Assembly (NCBI GenBank): GCA_000719025.1
Contig: JODP01000010.1
Location: 124,001 to 188,000, forward strand
Direction: 5' to 3'
Length of the DNA: 64,000 bases
Origin: Kineosporia aurantiaca JCM 3230
GTDB lineage: Bacteria; Actinomycetota; Actinomycetes; Actinomycetales; Kineosporiaceae
In this document: piece after piece, positions 49,287 through 58,233 of the stretch
Layout: every line of letters starts with the position of its first letter
Numbering within the stretch: position 1 is the first letter of the stretch
The notes under the pieces: model-generated
What the model was told of the DNA's origin: nothing
The model's database searches: none
What the model saw: only the letters and a program-made list of their open reading frames with translations
Translations under genes and position numbers: made by a program

Positions 49287-50936
49287 GTGGATCTCGAGAC
49301 GATTCTGACCGCCGCAACTCTGGTGGTCACGGTCGCAATCTGGCTGTTCGACCGCTACTACGTACGCCGGCGGCGGCTCAGCTACCGGGTGCACTGGAAC
49401 AGCCGGGTCCTGACCTCGCCCGGCGACAAGAACATGAAGATCGATCTGGAGATCCTGCACCGAAGTCAGTCCGTGCCCGAGGCGTCCTTCGTCATGCTCC
49501 GCATCCAGAACGTCGGCAGCCTCGACATCGACGCCCAGGACATCCGGAGCCCGATCAGCTTCCACTTCCCCGGCCGCACGATCCAGCACTTCGAGATCGA
49601 TGCCCAGGAACTCAGCCCCTTGGACGCGGCCCACCTGAGCAACTGGCAGAAGGAGACGCTGACCCCGGTAGCCGCACTGGCCCCCAAGGGCGCGGCCACC
49701 GGCGGCGCTCCCACCGTGTCGGCGCCGGTGAACGGCGCGTCCCTCGGCGATGTGCTGACCCTGCCGGAGTTTCAGATCCGGCGTAAGAAGAGCATCAAGC
49801 TGTTGCTCCTCCTGTCCGGCTCCGGCACCGGCGTCAACGCGGAGGCCGACCTGAACGGCGGGACGATCCTTCCCGAGCGCCGACGCAGCTCCCGCACCCA
49901 ACTCGGCCTGGGCCTCGGAGCCCTGTCGCTGCTGCTGGCCGGTCTCCTGGTCGGCCTCATCCTCACCAACGACTCCGACGACCCGAACCGGCGGGCCGGT
50001 GCTGGGCTGCCGTCCATCTCCTGCCCGGCCAAGGGGAGCGTGTCGATCACCGGATCCACCACGATGTACCCGGCGATCTCCACCATCGCCAAGCAGTACC
50101 GGAAGCGGTGCCCGGACGCGCTGATCTCGGTGGGGCAGGACACGTCGGAGAACGGGCTCGCGTTCCTGCAGCGGGGCCTGGAAGAGGACACCCGGACGGG
50201 CATTCAGGCCAACGCCCGCATCGGCCTGGCCATGGTCGACCAGTACGCGAATGCGCCCAGCACCCCCGAGACGGCCGGTCTGGAGCACTGGCCGGTCGGG
50301 GTGACCCCGTTCGTCGTGGTGGTGAACAAGTCCGCGAACGTCAGCCAGCTCACCACCGATCAGCTGCGGCAGCTCTACCGCGGCCAGGTGGCCCGATGGA
50401 ACAGCGTCGGCCTCGGCGGCGCCGACCAGCCGGTCGTGCTGGTCAGCCGGACCAGCGGCTCGGGCACCCGGGAGACCTTCGAGCAGCGGGTGCTGAAGAA
50501 CGCGGAAAGCGCGAAGACCAGCTCCAGCGACTGCCTCTCCCCGAACCTGGACTCCACGGCCGCCGTCCTGCACTGCGAGATCAAGACCCAGAAGACGGTG
50601 ATGGACCGGGTCGCGAGCATCGACGGCGCGGTCGGTTACGTGAGTTTCTCCGAGGCCAAGAAGAACCAGGACAAGGTACAGATCATCACGATTGACGGCG
50701 CCTACCCCAACCAGCAGGAGATCGCCGACAACCGTTACCCGTTCTGGGCGGTGGAGAAGCTGTTCCGGATCGGGCCCGAGCAGCCCGCCAGTGTGCGTGA
50801 CTACTTCGTCAACTATGTGCTGAACAACGCGGAGTCCCGGAAAGTTCTCCAGCAGAACGACTTCTACGCCTGCAGCGATCCGGCCTTTCTGGACAACACG
50901 GTGGCCGACGAATGTACCCAGACCACCAAGAACTAG
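49287..50936 (+). CDS. Membrane receptor-like protein with PstS-type binding domain
   Basis: A 549-residue protein. GTG 49287 has AAGGGG 6 bases upstream. An N-terminal transmembrane helix (about 5-22, ATLVVTVAIWLFDRYY) is followed by RRRR, then a 165-residue domain (YRVHWNSRVLTSPGD, ILHRSQSVPEASFVMLRIQN). A second helix (about 212-232) follows RRRSSR, and residues 250-549 form a PBP-like phosphate-binding domain (ITGSTTMYPAISTIAKQYRK, VSRTSGSGTRETFEQRV). Charge rules put the middle domain inside and the binding domain outside. No lipobox. It could be a phosphate or anion sensor. No Pst transporter genes are adjacent. Confidence 0.8.
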   Translation: MDLETILTAATLVVTVAIWLFDRYYVRRRRLSYRVHWNSRVLTSPGDKNMKIDLEILHRSQSVPEASFVMLRIQNVGSLDIDAQDIRSPISFHFPGRTIQHFEIDAQELSPLDAAHLSNWQKETLTPVAALAPKGAATGGAPTVSAPVNGASLGDVLTLPEFQIRRKKSIKLLLLLSGSGTGVNAEADLNGGTILPERRRSSRTQLGLGLGALSLLLAGLLVGLILTNDSDDPNRRAGAGLPSISCPAKGSVSITGSTTMYPAISTIAKQYRKRCPDALISVGQDTSENGLAFLQRGLEEDTRTGIQANARIGLAMVDQYANAPSTPETAGLEHWPVGVTPFVVVVNKSANVSQLTTDQLRQLYRGQVARWNSVGLGGADQPVVLVSRTSGSGTRETFEQRVLKNAESAKTSSSDCLSPNLDSTAAVLHCEIKTQKTVMDRVASIDGAVGYVSFSEAKKNQDKVQIITIDGAYPNQQEIADNRYPFWAVEKLFRIGPEQPASVRDYFVNYVLNNAESRKVLQQNDFYACSDPAFLDNTVADECTQTTKN

Positions 50937-51070
50937 ACCGGGGGCACGGATACCGATCCGTCACGTTTCGTGGCACCTCCCTGGCTCCTGTGGAACACGC
51001 GCGGGCCTACGGCACAAAGCGTCAAGGACCGGCCAGGGGCCTTGAACCCGCCCTGTGAAAGGATCCGGAA

Positions 51071-52132
51071 ATGCCGTCTGAACTTCCTCCCTCGCGAGTC
51101 CCCGACCCGATGGACGCGCCGGTGATTCGATGGGGTGTCATTGCGCCCGGCTGGATCGCCGGCCGGTTCACGGAGGCCCTGCATCGTCACTCGCGCTCCC
51201 GCGTCGTTGCCGTCGGCTCCAGCTCGGCCGAACGCGCGCAGAAGTTCGCCGCCGAGCACGGCGTCGAGCGCGCGTACGGCTCCTACGCCGAGCTCGTCGC
51301 GGACCCGGAGATCGACGCCGTCTACGTCGCGTCACCGCACAGCCATCACCATGAGCAGGCGCTCCTGGCCCTGTCCCACGGTCACCCGGTGCTGGTGGAG
51401 AAGGCCTTCACCCAGAACGCCGCCCAAGCCGCCGAGCTGGTGGACCTGGCCCGCAGTTCCGGCCTGCTGCTGATGGAGGCGATGTGGAGCCGGTTCCTCC
51501 CCCACTTCGACGTGATCCGCCAAGTCCTGGCCGGCGGCGATCTGGGTGACGTGCAGACCGTCATCGCCGACCACGGCCAGTACTTCGACATCCCGCCCAC
51601 CCATCGTCTGCTCAATCCGGCCCTGGCCGGAGGGGCCCTGCTGGACCTCGGCATCTACCCCGTCTCGTTCATCTCGTTCGTCCTCGGCGCGCCGGAACAG
51701 GTGACGGCCAACGCGGTCATGACCGGTACCGGGGTCGATGCCCAGGTGACGGCCCTCCTGCGGACCGGGACCGCGCACGGCATCGCCAATGCCTCCCAGG
51801 CCGCGGTCACTCCGACGACGGCCACGGTCTCGGGCACGCAGGCCCGGCTCGAGATCGACGGCTCTTTCTACACCCCGCAGACAGTGCGGCTGATCACCCG
51901 CGACGGCGTGACCCACGAGAGCGCCTCCGGCTCGATCACCGGGCACGAGGGCCTTGTCTTCCAGGCTGCCCACTTCGCCCAGTTGCTGGCCGACGGGCGG
52001 ACCGAGTCGCCCGACCTTCCCCTGAGCGAAACCCTCTCGATCATGCGAACACTCGACGAGATCCGGCGTCAGATCGGGCTCAGTTACCCGGGGGAACCAG
52101 CCTCCGAGGCGGCCTCACCCGAACAGGGATGA
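51071..52132 (+). CDS. Gfo/Idh/MocA-family oxidoreductase
   Basis: A 353-residue NAD(P)-dependent oxidoreductase with AAAGGA before the ATG. Rossmann start IRWGVIAPGWIAGRFTEALH, catalytic lysine in VLVEKAFTQNA and the substrate region GGALLDLGIYPVSFISFVLG match the family. It resembles dihydrodiol/trans-1,2-dihydrobenzene-1,2-diol dehydrogenase-like members more than IolG. A hairpin follows the stop. It stands alone between the PstS-like receptor and a P450 remnant, so its pathway is unclear. Confidence 0.87.
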   Translation: MPSELPPSRVPDPMDAPVIRWGVIAPGWIAGRFTEALHRHSRSRVVAVGSSSAERAQKFAAEHGVERAYGSYAELVADPEIDAVYVASPHSHHHEQALLALSHGHPVLVEKAFTQNAAQAAELVDLARSSGLLLMEAMWSRFLPHFDVIRQVLAGGDLGDVQTVIADHGQYFDIPPTHRLLNPALAGGALLDLGIYPVSFISFVLGAPEQVTANAVMTGTGVDAQVTALLRTGTAHGIANASQAAVTPTTATVSGTQARLEIDGSFYTPQTVRLITRDGVTHESASGSITGHEGLVFQAAHFAQLLADGRTESPDLPLSETLSIMRTLDEIRRQIGLSYPGEPASEAASPEQG

Positions 52133-52142
52133 TCCCGGGCGC

Positions 52143-52166
52143 GGCGTACCGCACCTGCGGTACGCC
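52143..52166 (+). terminator. 11-bp perfect hairpin after the oxidoreductase
   Basis: The arms ggcgtaccgca (52143-52153) and tgcggtacgcc (52156-52166) pair perfectly around a 2-base loop, 10 bp past the stop of the oxidoreductase gene. No T-run follows, as is common in actinobacteria. Confidence 0.65.
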
Positions 52167-52192
52167 GGTCACGGCGTCGGGCTGACGCGCGC

Positions 52193-52315
52193 TCACCAGC
52201 GCAGGTGCAGGGCGGTGATCGCGTACATGTTGATCAACTGCCGCAGCAACTGCCCGGGGACCAGCTCGTACTCCGGGATACGCCGATGCCATTCCTCCAG
52301 AGCAATATTCAGCCG
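52193..52315 (-). pseudogene. C-terminal remnant of a cytochrome P450
   Basis: The minus strand reads RLNIALEEWHRRIPEYELVP, then GQLLRQLINMYAITALHLRW and a TGA. RxxxALEEWHRRIPEY is the typical segment after the haem-Cys helix in bacterial P450s, and the LxLxW end is the P450 C-terminus. The haem-binding FGxGxHxCxG region and everything before it are absent: frames upstream do not continue the similarity. This is a small relic of about 40 codons in a 435-bp gap. The rest of the gap (52316-52567) holds nothing I recognise. Confidence 0.7.
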
Positions 52316-52567
52316 ACGCCGCCCCGGACGTGTTCGAACTCGACGAAAGTGGTTACGCGCTGCCGATTACCGAGGTCGTTCCCGCCGATCGGACCTCGGC
52401 TGCCCGGTTCGGAGCCGCGGTCTGCCCGGAGCGGGCCGTCACCGTGGAATAGTGGCTGGTGAAGACGGCGTTGGAGGTCAGCGCGTCCATCAGCGAGCCT
52501 CCGCACGATCGCGCCGGCCGGCCATCCGATCGAGATCCCGCCGCAGAGGCTGGACTAGGCTCGGATC

Positions 52568-53488
52568 GTGACGACTTCTTCCCCGGTTCCCGGCCCGGCC
52601 CTGACCGAAATCGACGTCCCGCTGCCCGACGGACGCGTCCTGCATGTGTTTGCCGCCCCCGATCAGGGCGGTGAACTGCTGGTATCACACCACGGCACGC
52701 CCGGGTCCGGCCTGCGTCCCTCTACCTGGTCGGAGATAGCCCGTAACAACGGTTTCCGGCTGGTCAGCTACGACCGCCCCGGATACGGCGGCTCATCCCG
52801 ACACCCGGGCCGCACCGTCGCCGACGCCGCGGCCGACGTGGCCTCGATCGCCGACGCCCTTGGGTACGAGGACTTCTGCACGTTCGGCACCTCCGGAGGC
52901 GGCCCGCACGCGCTGGCATGTGCGGCTCTGCTCGGCGGGCGGGCCCGGGCGGCCGCCACCTTCGCGAGCGTGGCGCCCTTCGACGCCCCCGGCCTGGACT
53001 GGCTGGCCGGCATGGGTCAGGACAACCTCGAGGAGTTCGGCGCGGCACAGGTCGGCGAGGACGCATTGCAGACCTACCTGACCGAGCAGCGCAAGAGCGT
53101 GTTCGCCACGAACGTCGAGGACCTGGTGCGCGGCATGAGCAGCCTGCTCCCCCAGGTCGACGTGGCGGCTCTGACCGGTGACTTCGGGCAGGACATGCTG
53201 GCCCAGATGCGTCGTGCCCTGGCGGACGGTGTGGACGGCTGGCTCGACGACGATCGGGCGATGATCGTGCGGGGCTGGGGCTTTGACCTGGCCGACATCA
53301 CCGTACCGGTGCTGATCGCCCAGGGCCGGAAGGACCTTATGGTTCCCTACGCCCACGGTGAGTGGCTGGCGCAGCACGTCCCCGGAGCGAAAACGATGCT
53401 CTCGGAGGAGGACGGGCATCTCAGCATGCGCGCCCGGCTGGGCGAGGTGCTGGCGTGGCTGGCTACCGGCCGCGACCCGGCCGCCTGA
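52568..53488 (+). CDS. Alpha/beta hydrolase
   Basis: A 306-residue hydrolase. Oxyanion-hole HHGTPGSG (41-48), nucleophile Ser109 in CTFGTSGGGPHAL, acid Asp in QGRKDLMVPYAHG and catalytic His in EEDGHLSMRARLG. The GxSGGGP nucleophile elbow is typical of a proline-iminopeptidase-like or epoxide-hydrolase-like branch common in actinobacteria. Substrate unknown; it is cytoplasmic. The GTG start has no strong Shine-Dalgarno. It converges with the GGDEF-EAL gene, ending about 40 bp from it. Confidence 0.87.
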   Translation: MTTSSPVPGPALTEIDVPLPDGRVLHVFAAPDQGGELLVSHHGTPGSGLRPSTWSEIARNNGFRLVSYDRPGYGGSSRHPGRTVADAAADVASIADALGYEDFCTFGTSGGGPHALACAALLGGRARAAATFASVAPFDAPGLDWLAGMGQDNLEEFGAAQVGEDALQTYLTEQRKSVFATNVEDLVRGMSSLLPQVDVAALTGDFGQDMLAQMRRALADGVDGWLDDDRAMIVRGWGFDLADITVPVLIAQGRKDLMVPYAHGEWLAQHVPGAKTMLSEEDGHLSMRARLGEVLAWLATGRDPAA

Positions 53489-53528
53489 GAAGGCGCCCTC
53501 CGCTGGTCGACGGCGCGGAATACGGCTG

Positions 53529-55826
53529 CTACCCAGGTTGAGAGGTTGAGGAACGACCGCGCTGGGCCGATAGCCCGGGCGGCCCCGCCTCCGCGGCGGG
53601 GCCGCCCTGCGCGTCCAGCCAGGCATGCAGCTCGGCGGCCGGCACCGGCCGGGAAATCAGATAACCCTGGATCAGATCGCAGCCCTCGGCCCGCAGCCAG
53701 TCCAGCTCGGCCTCGGTCTCCACCCCCTCGGCGACCACCGAGAGCCCGAGCCGGTGGGCCATGTCAATGGTCGAGGCCACGATCACCCCCGTGCGCGGAT
53801 CGGCGCTCAGCCGGCTGGTGAACGAACGGTCGATCTTCAGCGTGGAGACCGGCAGGTCGTGCAGGTAGGCCATGCTCGAATACCCGGTGCCGAAGTCGTC
53901 CACCAGCAGCTCGATCCCCAGCTCACGCATGGCCATCAGGAAGTCCCCGGCCCGGCCGTTGCGGTCGACCAGCAGCGACTCGGTGATCTCGATCTTCACC
54001 GCCGAGGCAGGCAGCTCCCGGGCGTGCAGCCGCTGGGCCAACTCCTGCTCCAGCCGCCGATCCAGCAGATCACTGGCCGACAGGTTGACCGAGACCGCGA
54101 TCCCGTAGCCGAACTGGTGCAGCCGCAGCGCCTCGTCGAAGGCCAGATCCAGCACCCGCCGGGTCAGGGCCGGCATCAGCCCAGCATGCTCGGCCAACGG
54201 CAGGAACGTGTCCGGCGGGACGAACCCACGCTCGGGATCAGTCCAGCGCACCAGCGCCTCCACCGAACGCGCCCGGCGCGTCCGGGCATCCACAATCGGC
54301 TGGAAGGCCAGGGTCAGCTGGTTACGGTCCAGGGCCAGGCGCAGCGCCTCGACCATCGCCAGCCGGTCCCAGGCACTGCTGTCCTGCGAATCGTCGTAGA
54401 CCTCGAAGCCGGTGCGGGCGGTCTTGGCCCGGTACATCGCCATGTCCGCCTCGGCCAGCGCCCGGCCCACCCGATTGCCCGGCCGCAACCCGGTGATCCC
54501 GATACTGCCGGCCACATGCAACAACGTACCCGCCACCAGGAACGGCTCACTCAGCGCCGCCAGCATTGCCGCGGCGGCACGCGCCGCCTCCTCACGAGGG
54601 GTCGCGGGCAGATGAACAGCGAACTCATCACCTCCCAACCTGGCAATCGCCCCCGGCGCCGGTACCTGCCCCGAAAGCCGATCCGCCACCTGCCGCAACA
54701 ATTCATCACCGACCTGGTGCCCGAGCGCGTCGTTGATCTCCTTGAACCGGTCCAGGTCGATGATCATCACCGCCCCCCGGACCTCCCAATCCGGACCTAC
54801 CCCGTCCCGCTCGAGCAGGTCGTACAGCGCCCGCCGGTTGGGCAGGCCGGTCAGGCTGTCGGTGCGCGACAGCACCCGCGCGTCACTGAGCGCCACCACC
54901 TCACGGATCGCCAGCGCCGTCCTGGCCGCCACCGCCGCCAGTGACGCCACCGCGAGACCCACTGCCAGCAAGGACGCTTGGACGAGGTGCAGCGCACTGG
55001 TGATCAGGACACCGATGGGCAGGAGTCCGGACACCACCGGGATCAAGAACTCCAGGTTGCGGATCTGCTTCTCGTTCGTGGCCTGTTCCGTGGGGATCGC
55101 GCTCGCCAGGGCGATCAGGGCCACGGCAATCAGGTAACTGGCATCGTTCCAGCCGCCATGGTGAAAAGTCCCGGCCAGGACCAGGAACAGGTACCAAGTG
55201 TCCGCCACGGTGAAGGCGACATACCCCCCGGCAAGAAGAAGCCAGGCGGGCCGGTGCCAGGCCCGGAGGGCGACCATGGCGGTGATCGCGGCCGAGGCCA
55301 GGCCGAGATCCACCAACGGATAGGCCAGGTTCGTGACGACGGCGCCGACCGGAATTCCGTCGTTGTCGCCCATGACCCGGGGAAAGACGAGCAGGGCGCA
55401 TGCCGAGGCCACTCCCAGGCCGGACACCACGCCGTTGAGCAGGGCACTGGCCCGGTTGCCGAGCCGGGAGCGCAGCATCAGCCAGATCCCGACCACTGAC
55501 AGGGGAGCCATCAGCAGCCACAACAGATCCGACAAACTGGGGTAAGGAACATCCTGGCGGGGCTCGTACACGACCTGCCACAGGACCGACCCCAGAGCGT
55601 ACGAACCCAGGCCGGCCGACATGAAGGCCCAAGCGGCTCGGTCACCCTCGACCAGACGAGCGCGAAGACCGCAGGCCGCGCAGGCGCCGAGCAACACGAT
55701 CTGCGGGATTCCCACCAGTACGAAGGTATTCTGGGTGAAATGGTGGGTTTGAGTCAGTACCACCAGAACGCAATAGCTCAGCAACGCAGCGATGACTACG
55801 GCACAGGCCAACCGCACCGCGCGCAT
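53529..55826 (-). CDS. GGDEF-EAL membrane protein (cyclic di-GMP turnover)
   Basis: A 765-residue protein with GGGAGGGG before the ATG. About eight or nine transmembrane helices fill residues 5-310 (VVIAALLSYCVLVVLTQ and following). The GGDEF domain (about 330-490) has an intact active site (IARLGGDEFAVHLP), so diguanylate cyclase activity is possible. The EAL domain (about 505-750) keeps EAL in SVEALVRW, EITES, VDDFGTGYSSMAYL, LKIDRSF, VVAEGVETEAE and IQGYLISRP, so phosphodiesterase activity is also possible. Which dominates is not predictable. The multi-helix sensor is probably for a small membrane-permeable or lipid signal. Confidence 0.92.
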   Translation of the reverse strand: MRAVRLACAVVIAALLSYCVLVVLTQTHHFTQNTFVLVGIPQIVLLGACAACGLRARLVEGDRAAWAFMSAGLGSYALGSVLWQVVYEPRQDVPYPSLSDLLWLLMAPLSVVGIWLMLRSRLGNRASALLNGVVSGLGVASACALLVFPRVMGDNDGIPVGAVVTNLAYPLVDLGLASAAITAMVALRAWHRPAWLLLAGGYVAFTVADTWYLFLVLAGTFHHGGWNDASYLIAVALIALASAIPTEQATNEKQIRNLEFLIPVVSGLLPIGVLITSALHLVQASLLAVGLAVASLAAVAARTALAIREVVALSDARVLSRTDSLTGLPNRRALYDLLERDGVGPDWEVRGAVMIIDLDRFKEINDALGHQVGDELLRQVADRLSGQVPAPGAIARLGGDEFAVHLPATPREEAARAAAAMLAALSEPFLVAGTLLHVAGSIGITGLRPGNRVGRALAEADMAMYRAKTARTGFEVYDDSQDSSAWDRLAMVEALRLALDRNQLTLAFQPIVDARTRRARSVEALVRWTDPERGFVPPDTFLPLAEHAGLMPALTRRVLDLAFDEALRLHQFGYGIAVSVNLSASDLLDRRLEQELAQRLHARELPASAVKIEITESLLVDRNGRAGDFLMAMRELGIELLVDDFGTGYSSMAYLHDLPVSTLKIDRSFTSRLSADPRTGVIVASTIDMAHRLGLSVVAEGVETEAELDWLRAEGCDLIQGYLISRPVPAAELHAWLDAQGGPAAEAGPPGLSAQRGRSSTSQPG

Positions 55827-56278
55827 GCTTCCCCTCCCCCTGCCCACCTCCCTCATCGGCCCGCGACGGCGGGGCTTGAGTCTTGTTGGTAGGTGCCGGT
55901 TCGGCGCGGGTTCGGGCGCGGCACCGCCTCAGATGACGAAAAACTCACATCGCGTCAATGTAGTGAGAATCTGCCGCCGCACCTGATCCGGCGGCAAGGG
56001 CACAAAATCAGCCAAGGCCCCGCCGTTGACCACGTCTTTCTGATGAAGCTCAGAACCGGGATACGCACGAAGCGCATGTGAGGACATTAACAAAAGCGCC
56101 AAATTTCTCACGCTGCGGTAGAGATTTGGGTGACTGCTGGGCAAGATGACGGCGAACCGCCAGATCAAGGGTGATTGCCCGAAGGAACCGCGTTGCCGGT
56201 CTCCGGTATCGGTACGGACGGTTCTGGACGAGACGTCCGCTCCCCACGATGCGCGTTGCGCGGAGGTCCCTGCCGGTC
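55827..56278. other. Divergent intergenic region with hairpins and a weak small frame
   Basis: The stretch between the GGDEF-EAL and glycosyltransferase starts is less GC-rich than its neighbours in 55930-56150. It has two 7-bp hairpins (55892-55898/55919-55925 and 55972-55978/55990-55996). A minus-strand frame (55929-56168, or from ATG 56087) has a protein-like C-terminus (VVNGGALADFVPLPPDQVRR) but no Shine-Dalgarno; it might be a small or decayed gene. Confidence 0.4.
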
Positions 56279-57166
56279 ATGCCTGCTGTGAGCGTGGTCA
56301 TTCCCTGCCGAAACGCCGCCGACACCCTGGGTACCCAACTCGATGCCCTGCTGCGTCAGACCTACCGCGGTAGCTGGGAGGTCCTGGTCAGCGACAACGG
56401 TTCCACCGACCAGACCCGCCTGGTCGCGGAACGATATGCGCAGCAGTTGCCGGGTCTGCGGGTGGTCGATTGCTCCGAACGACCCGGAGCCGGCTACGCC
56501 CGCAACGTGGCCGTCGCCGCCTCGACCGCGGAGCGCGTGGTCTTCTGCGATGCCGACGACGAGGTGGCGCCCGACTGGCTCGAGCAGATGATGGCAGCGC
56601 TGGACCGCGGGCGGTTCGTGGCCGGCCGACTGGACGGCTCCAAGCTCAATGCCGCCGCAGTCACACGCTCCCGTACCCTTCCCCAGAGCACGGGACTCCA
56701 GGAGTCGCCGTTCGGGCCGGGCCTGCCTCACGCCAGCGCTGAGAACATGGGCATCTACCGCACGACCTTCGAGTCCGTCGGAGGTTTCGATGCCACTGTG
56801 CGGATCCTCGAGGACACCGATCTGTGCTGGCGTGTGCAACTGGCCGGGACCCCGCTGATCTTCGCGGACCGGGCCGTGGTCCACGTTCGACTCCGCTCAA
56901 CCCTTTCCGGAATGTGGCGTCAGGGATGGGGTTACGGCCACGCCGACGCGCTGCTGGAGGAACGCTACGGCCCCGCCGCAGCAGCAGCACCGGACCGGGT
57001 GATCCGGAGTACCGGACGGCTCAGACGGCTCGCCGGCCTCGGCCGCCTGATCAACCGGAACCGATCGCCTCAAGCCCTGGTCTGGACACTGGGCTGGCAC
57101 GCCGGGCACCGGGCGTTCACCCGCCAGGAGCGGCTGATGGCGGACCCAGACCTCGCACCACGCTGA
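56279..57166 (+). CDS. Family 2 glycosyltransferase
   Basis: About 295 residues. GT-A fold start VSVVIPCRNAADTLGTQLDA, nucleotide-binding DNGSTDQTRLV, and the metal-binding DXD equivalent DADDE in VVFCDADDEVAPDWLE; a late EDTDLCWRVQLAG holds the catalytic base. It transfers a sugar from a nucleotide-sugar to an unknown acceptor. No membrane helix, so it works at the cytosolic face. ATG 56279 (GGAGG 13 bases upstream) is preferred by family N-terminus; ATG 56249 is possible. It stands alone, before a DUF389 gene. Confidence 0.83.
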   Translation: MPAVSVVIPCRNAADTLGTQLDALLRQTYRGSWEVLVSDNGSTDQTRLVAERYAQQLPGLRVVDCSERPGAGYARNVAVAASTAERVVFCDADDEVAPDWLEQMMAALDRGRFVAGRLDGSKLNAAAVTRSRTLPQSTGLQESPFGPGLPHASAENMGIYRTTFESVGGFDATVRILEDTDLCWRVQLAGTPLIFADRAVVHVRLRSTLSGMWRQGWGYGHADALLEERYGPAAAAAPDRVIRSTGRLRRLAGLGRLINRNRSPQALVWTLGWHAGHRAFTRQERLMADPDLAPR

Positions 57167-57184
57167 GAAGGCATTCGTGACGCG

Positions 57185-58168
57185 TTGAGCGACACGGGGA
57201 TACTGCTGCGCGTGCTACATGTGCGCGTCATCTCCCCTCCCACCATCACCGCCGACGTTCTCGCGGTGATCCGCGCCGACCCTGGCACCACGAATCTGGT
57301 TCAGATGACCGGGGCCTCACTGGCCCCGGCGGGAGACCTGGTCCAGGTCGACGTGGCCCGGGAGGCCCTGGACGGACTGATCGGCCACCTGACCGGCCTG
57401 GGCCTCGAGGGCTCGGGGTCGATCGTGGTCCTCGAGGTGGACACGGCCCTCGGCAAGGACATCGAACGCGCCGAGAGGGAGGCTCCCGGCGAGGGGGATG
57501 ACGCGGTGGTGTGGGCGCAACTGGCCGCCGACACCTCCGGGCGCTGGAACGCATCCGTGTCCTTCCATCTCTTCCTGCTCATCGCCACGATGATCGCCGC
57601 GGTAGGACTGCTGATCGACAGCCAGGTGCTGATCGTCGGCGCCATGGTGCTGGGACCGGAATTCACTCCCCTGGCCGGGATCGCCGTCGCGGTAGTCCGC
57701 CGCCGCTGGCGTGACCTGGTGGAACCGGCTCGCGCCCTGAGCATCGGATTCGCCCTGGCCATCGTCGTGACCGCGGTGGGGGTCCTGATCCTCCGCCTGG
57801 CCGGTCAGGTACCCCAGGCCTTCCTGGACGGGCACCGGCCCCTGACGTCATTCGTCTCTGCCCCCGACATCTTCAGCGTCATCATCGCCTTGCTGGCCGG
57901 CGTGGCCGGCACCCTGTCCCTCACCGGCGACAAGGCCGGGCCCCTGGTGGGCGTGTTCATCAGCGTCACCACCGTGCCCGCTGCCGCCGACATCGCCGCG
58001 GGCGCTGCCACGGGCCAGTTCAGCACCGCCGCCGGAGCCGCGGTCCAGTTGGTCATCAACGCGCTCTGCATCGTGCTGGCTGCCGTGATCACCCTGCGGG
58101 TACAACGCCGTCTGTGGGGTCCCGTCCTTCGCCGCCCTTCCGGCCCGAGGGACCGACGGCCGACGTGA
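57185..58168 (+). CDS. DUF389 membrane protein
   Basis: About 327 residues. A soluble N-terminal part (LHVRVISPPTITADVLAVIR) is followed by the DUF389 core of five to six helices (SVSFHLFLLIATMIAAVGLL, SQVLIVGAMVLGPEFTPLAG with the conserved GAMVLGPEF motif, and ARALSIGFALAIVVTAVG). The function of this family is unknown. The start is uncertain: TTG 57185 with GAAGG upstream, or GTG 57212 which fits the family start LHxRVI. It lies 18 bp after the glycosyltransferase and may be co-transcribed. Confidence 0.82.
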   Translation: MSDTGILLRVLHVRVISPPTITADVLAVIRADPGTTNLVQMTGASLAPAGDLVQVDVAREALDGLIGHLTGLGLEGSGSIVVLEVDTALGKDIERAEREAPGEGDDAVVWAQLAADTSGRWNASVSFHLFLLIATMIAAVGLLIDSQVLIVGAMVLGPEFTPLAGIAVAVVRRRWRDLVEPARALSIGFALAIVVTAVGVLILRLAGQVPQAFLDGHRPLTSFVSAPDIFSVIIALLAGVAGTLSLTGDKAGPLVGVFISVTTVPAAADIAAGAATGQFSTAAGAAVQLVINALCIVLAAVITLRVQRRLWGPVLRRPSGPRDRRPT

Positions 58169-58196
58169 CGGGTCGAAGGTGTCTGCTGCCGCTCCC

Positions 58197-58227
58197 TTGA
58201 CTTTATGCAGGCGATAACCTGCATAAT
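58197..58227 (+). promoter_or_regulatory. Promoter with overlapping ArsR operator, leaderless start
   Basis: A -35 TTGACT (58197-58202) and -10 CATAAT (58222-58227), 19 bp apart, precede the GTG start by 6 bp, so the message is probably leaderless. A perfect inverted repeat tatgcagg / cctgcata (58204-58211, 58218-58225) lies inside the promoter, placed to block RNA polymerase. Confidence 0.75.
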
Positions 58228-58233
58228 TCTGGC

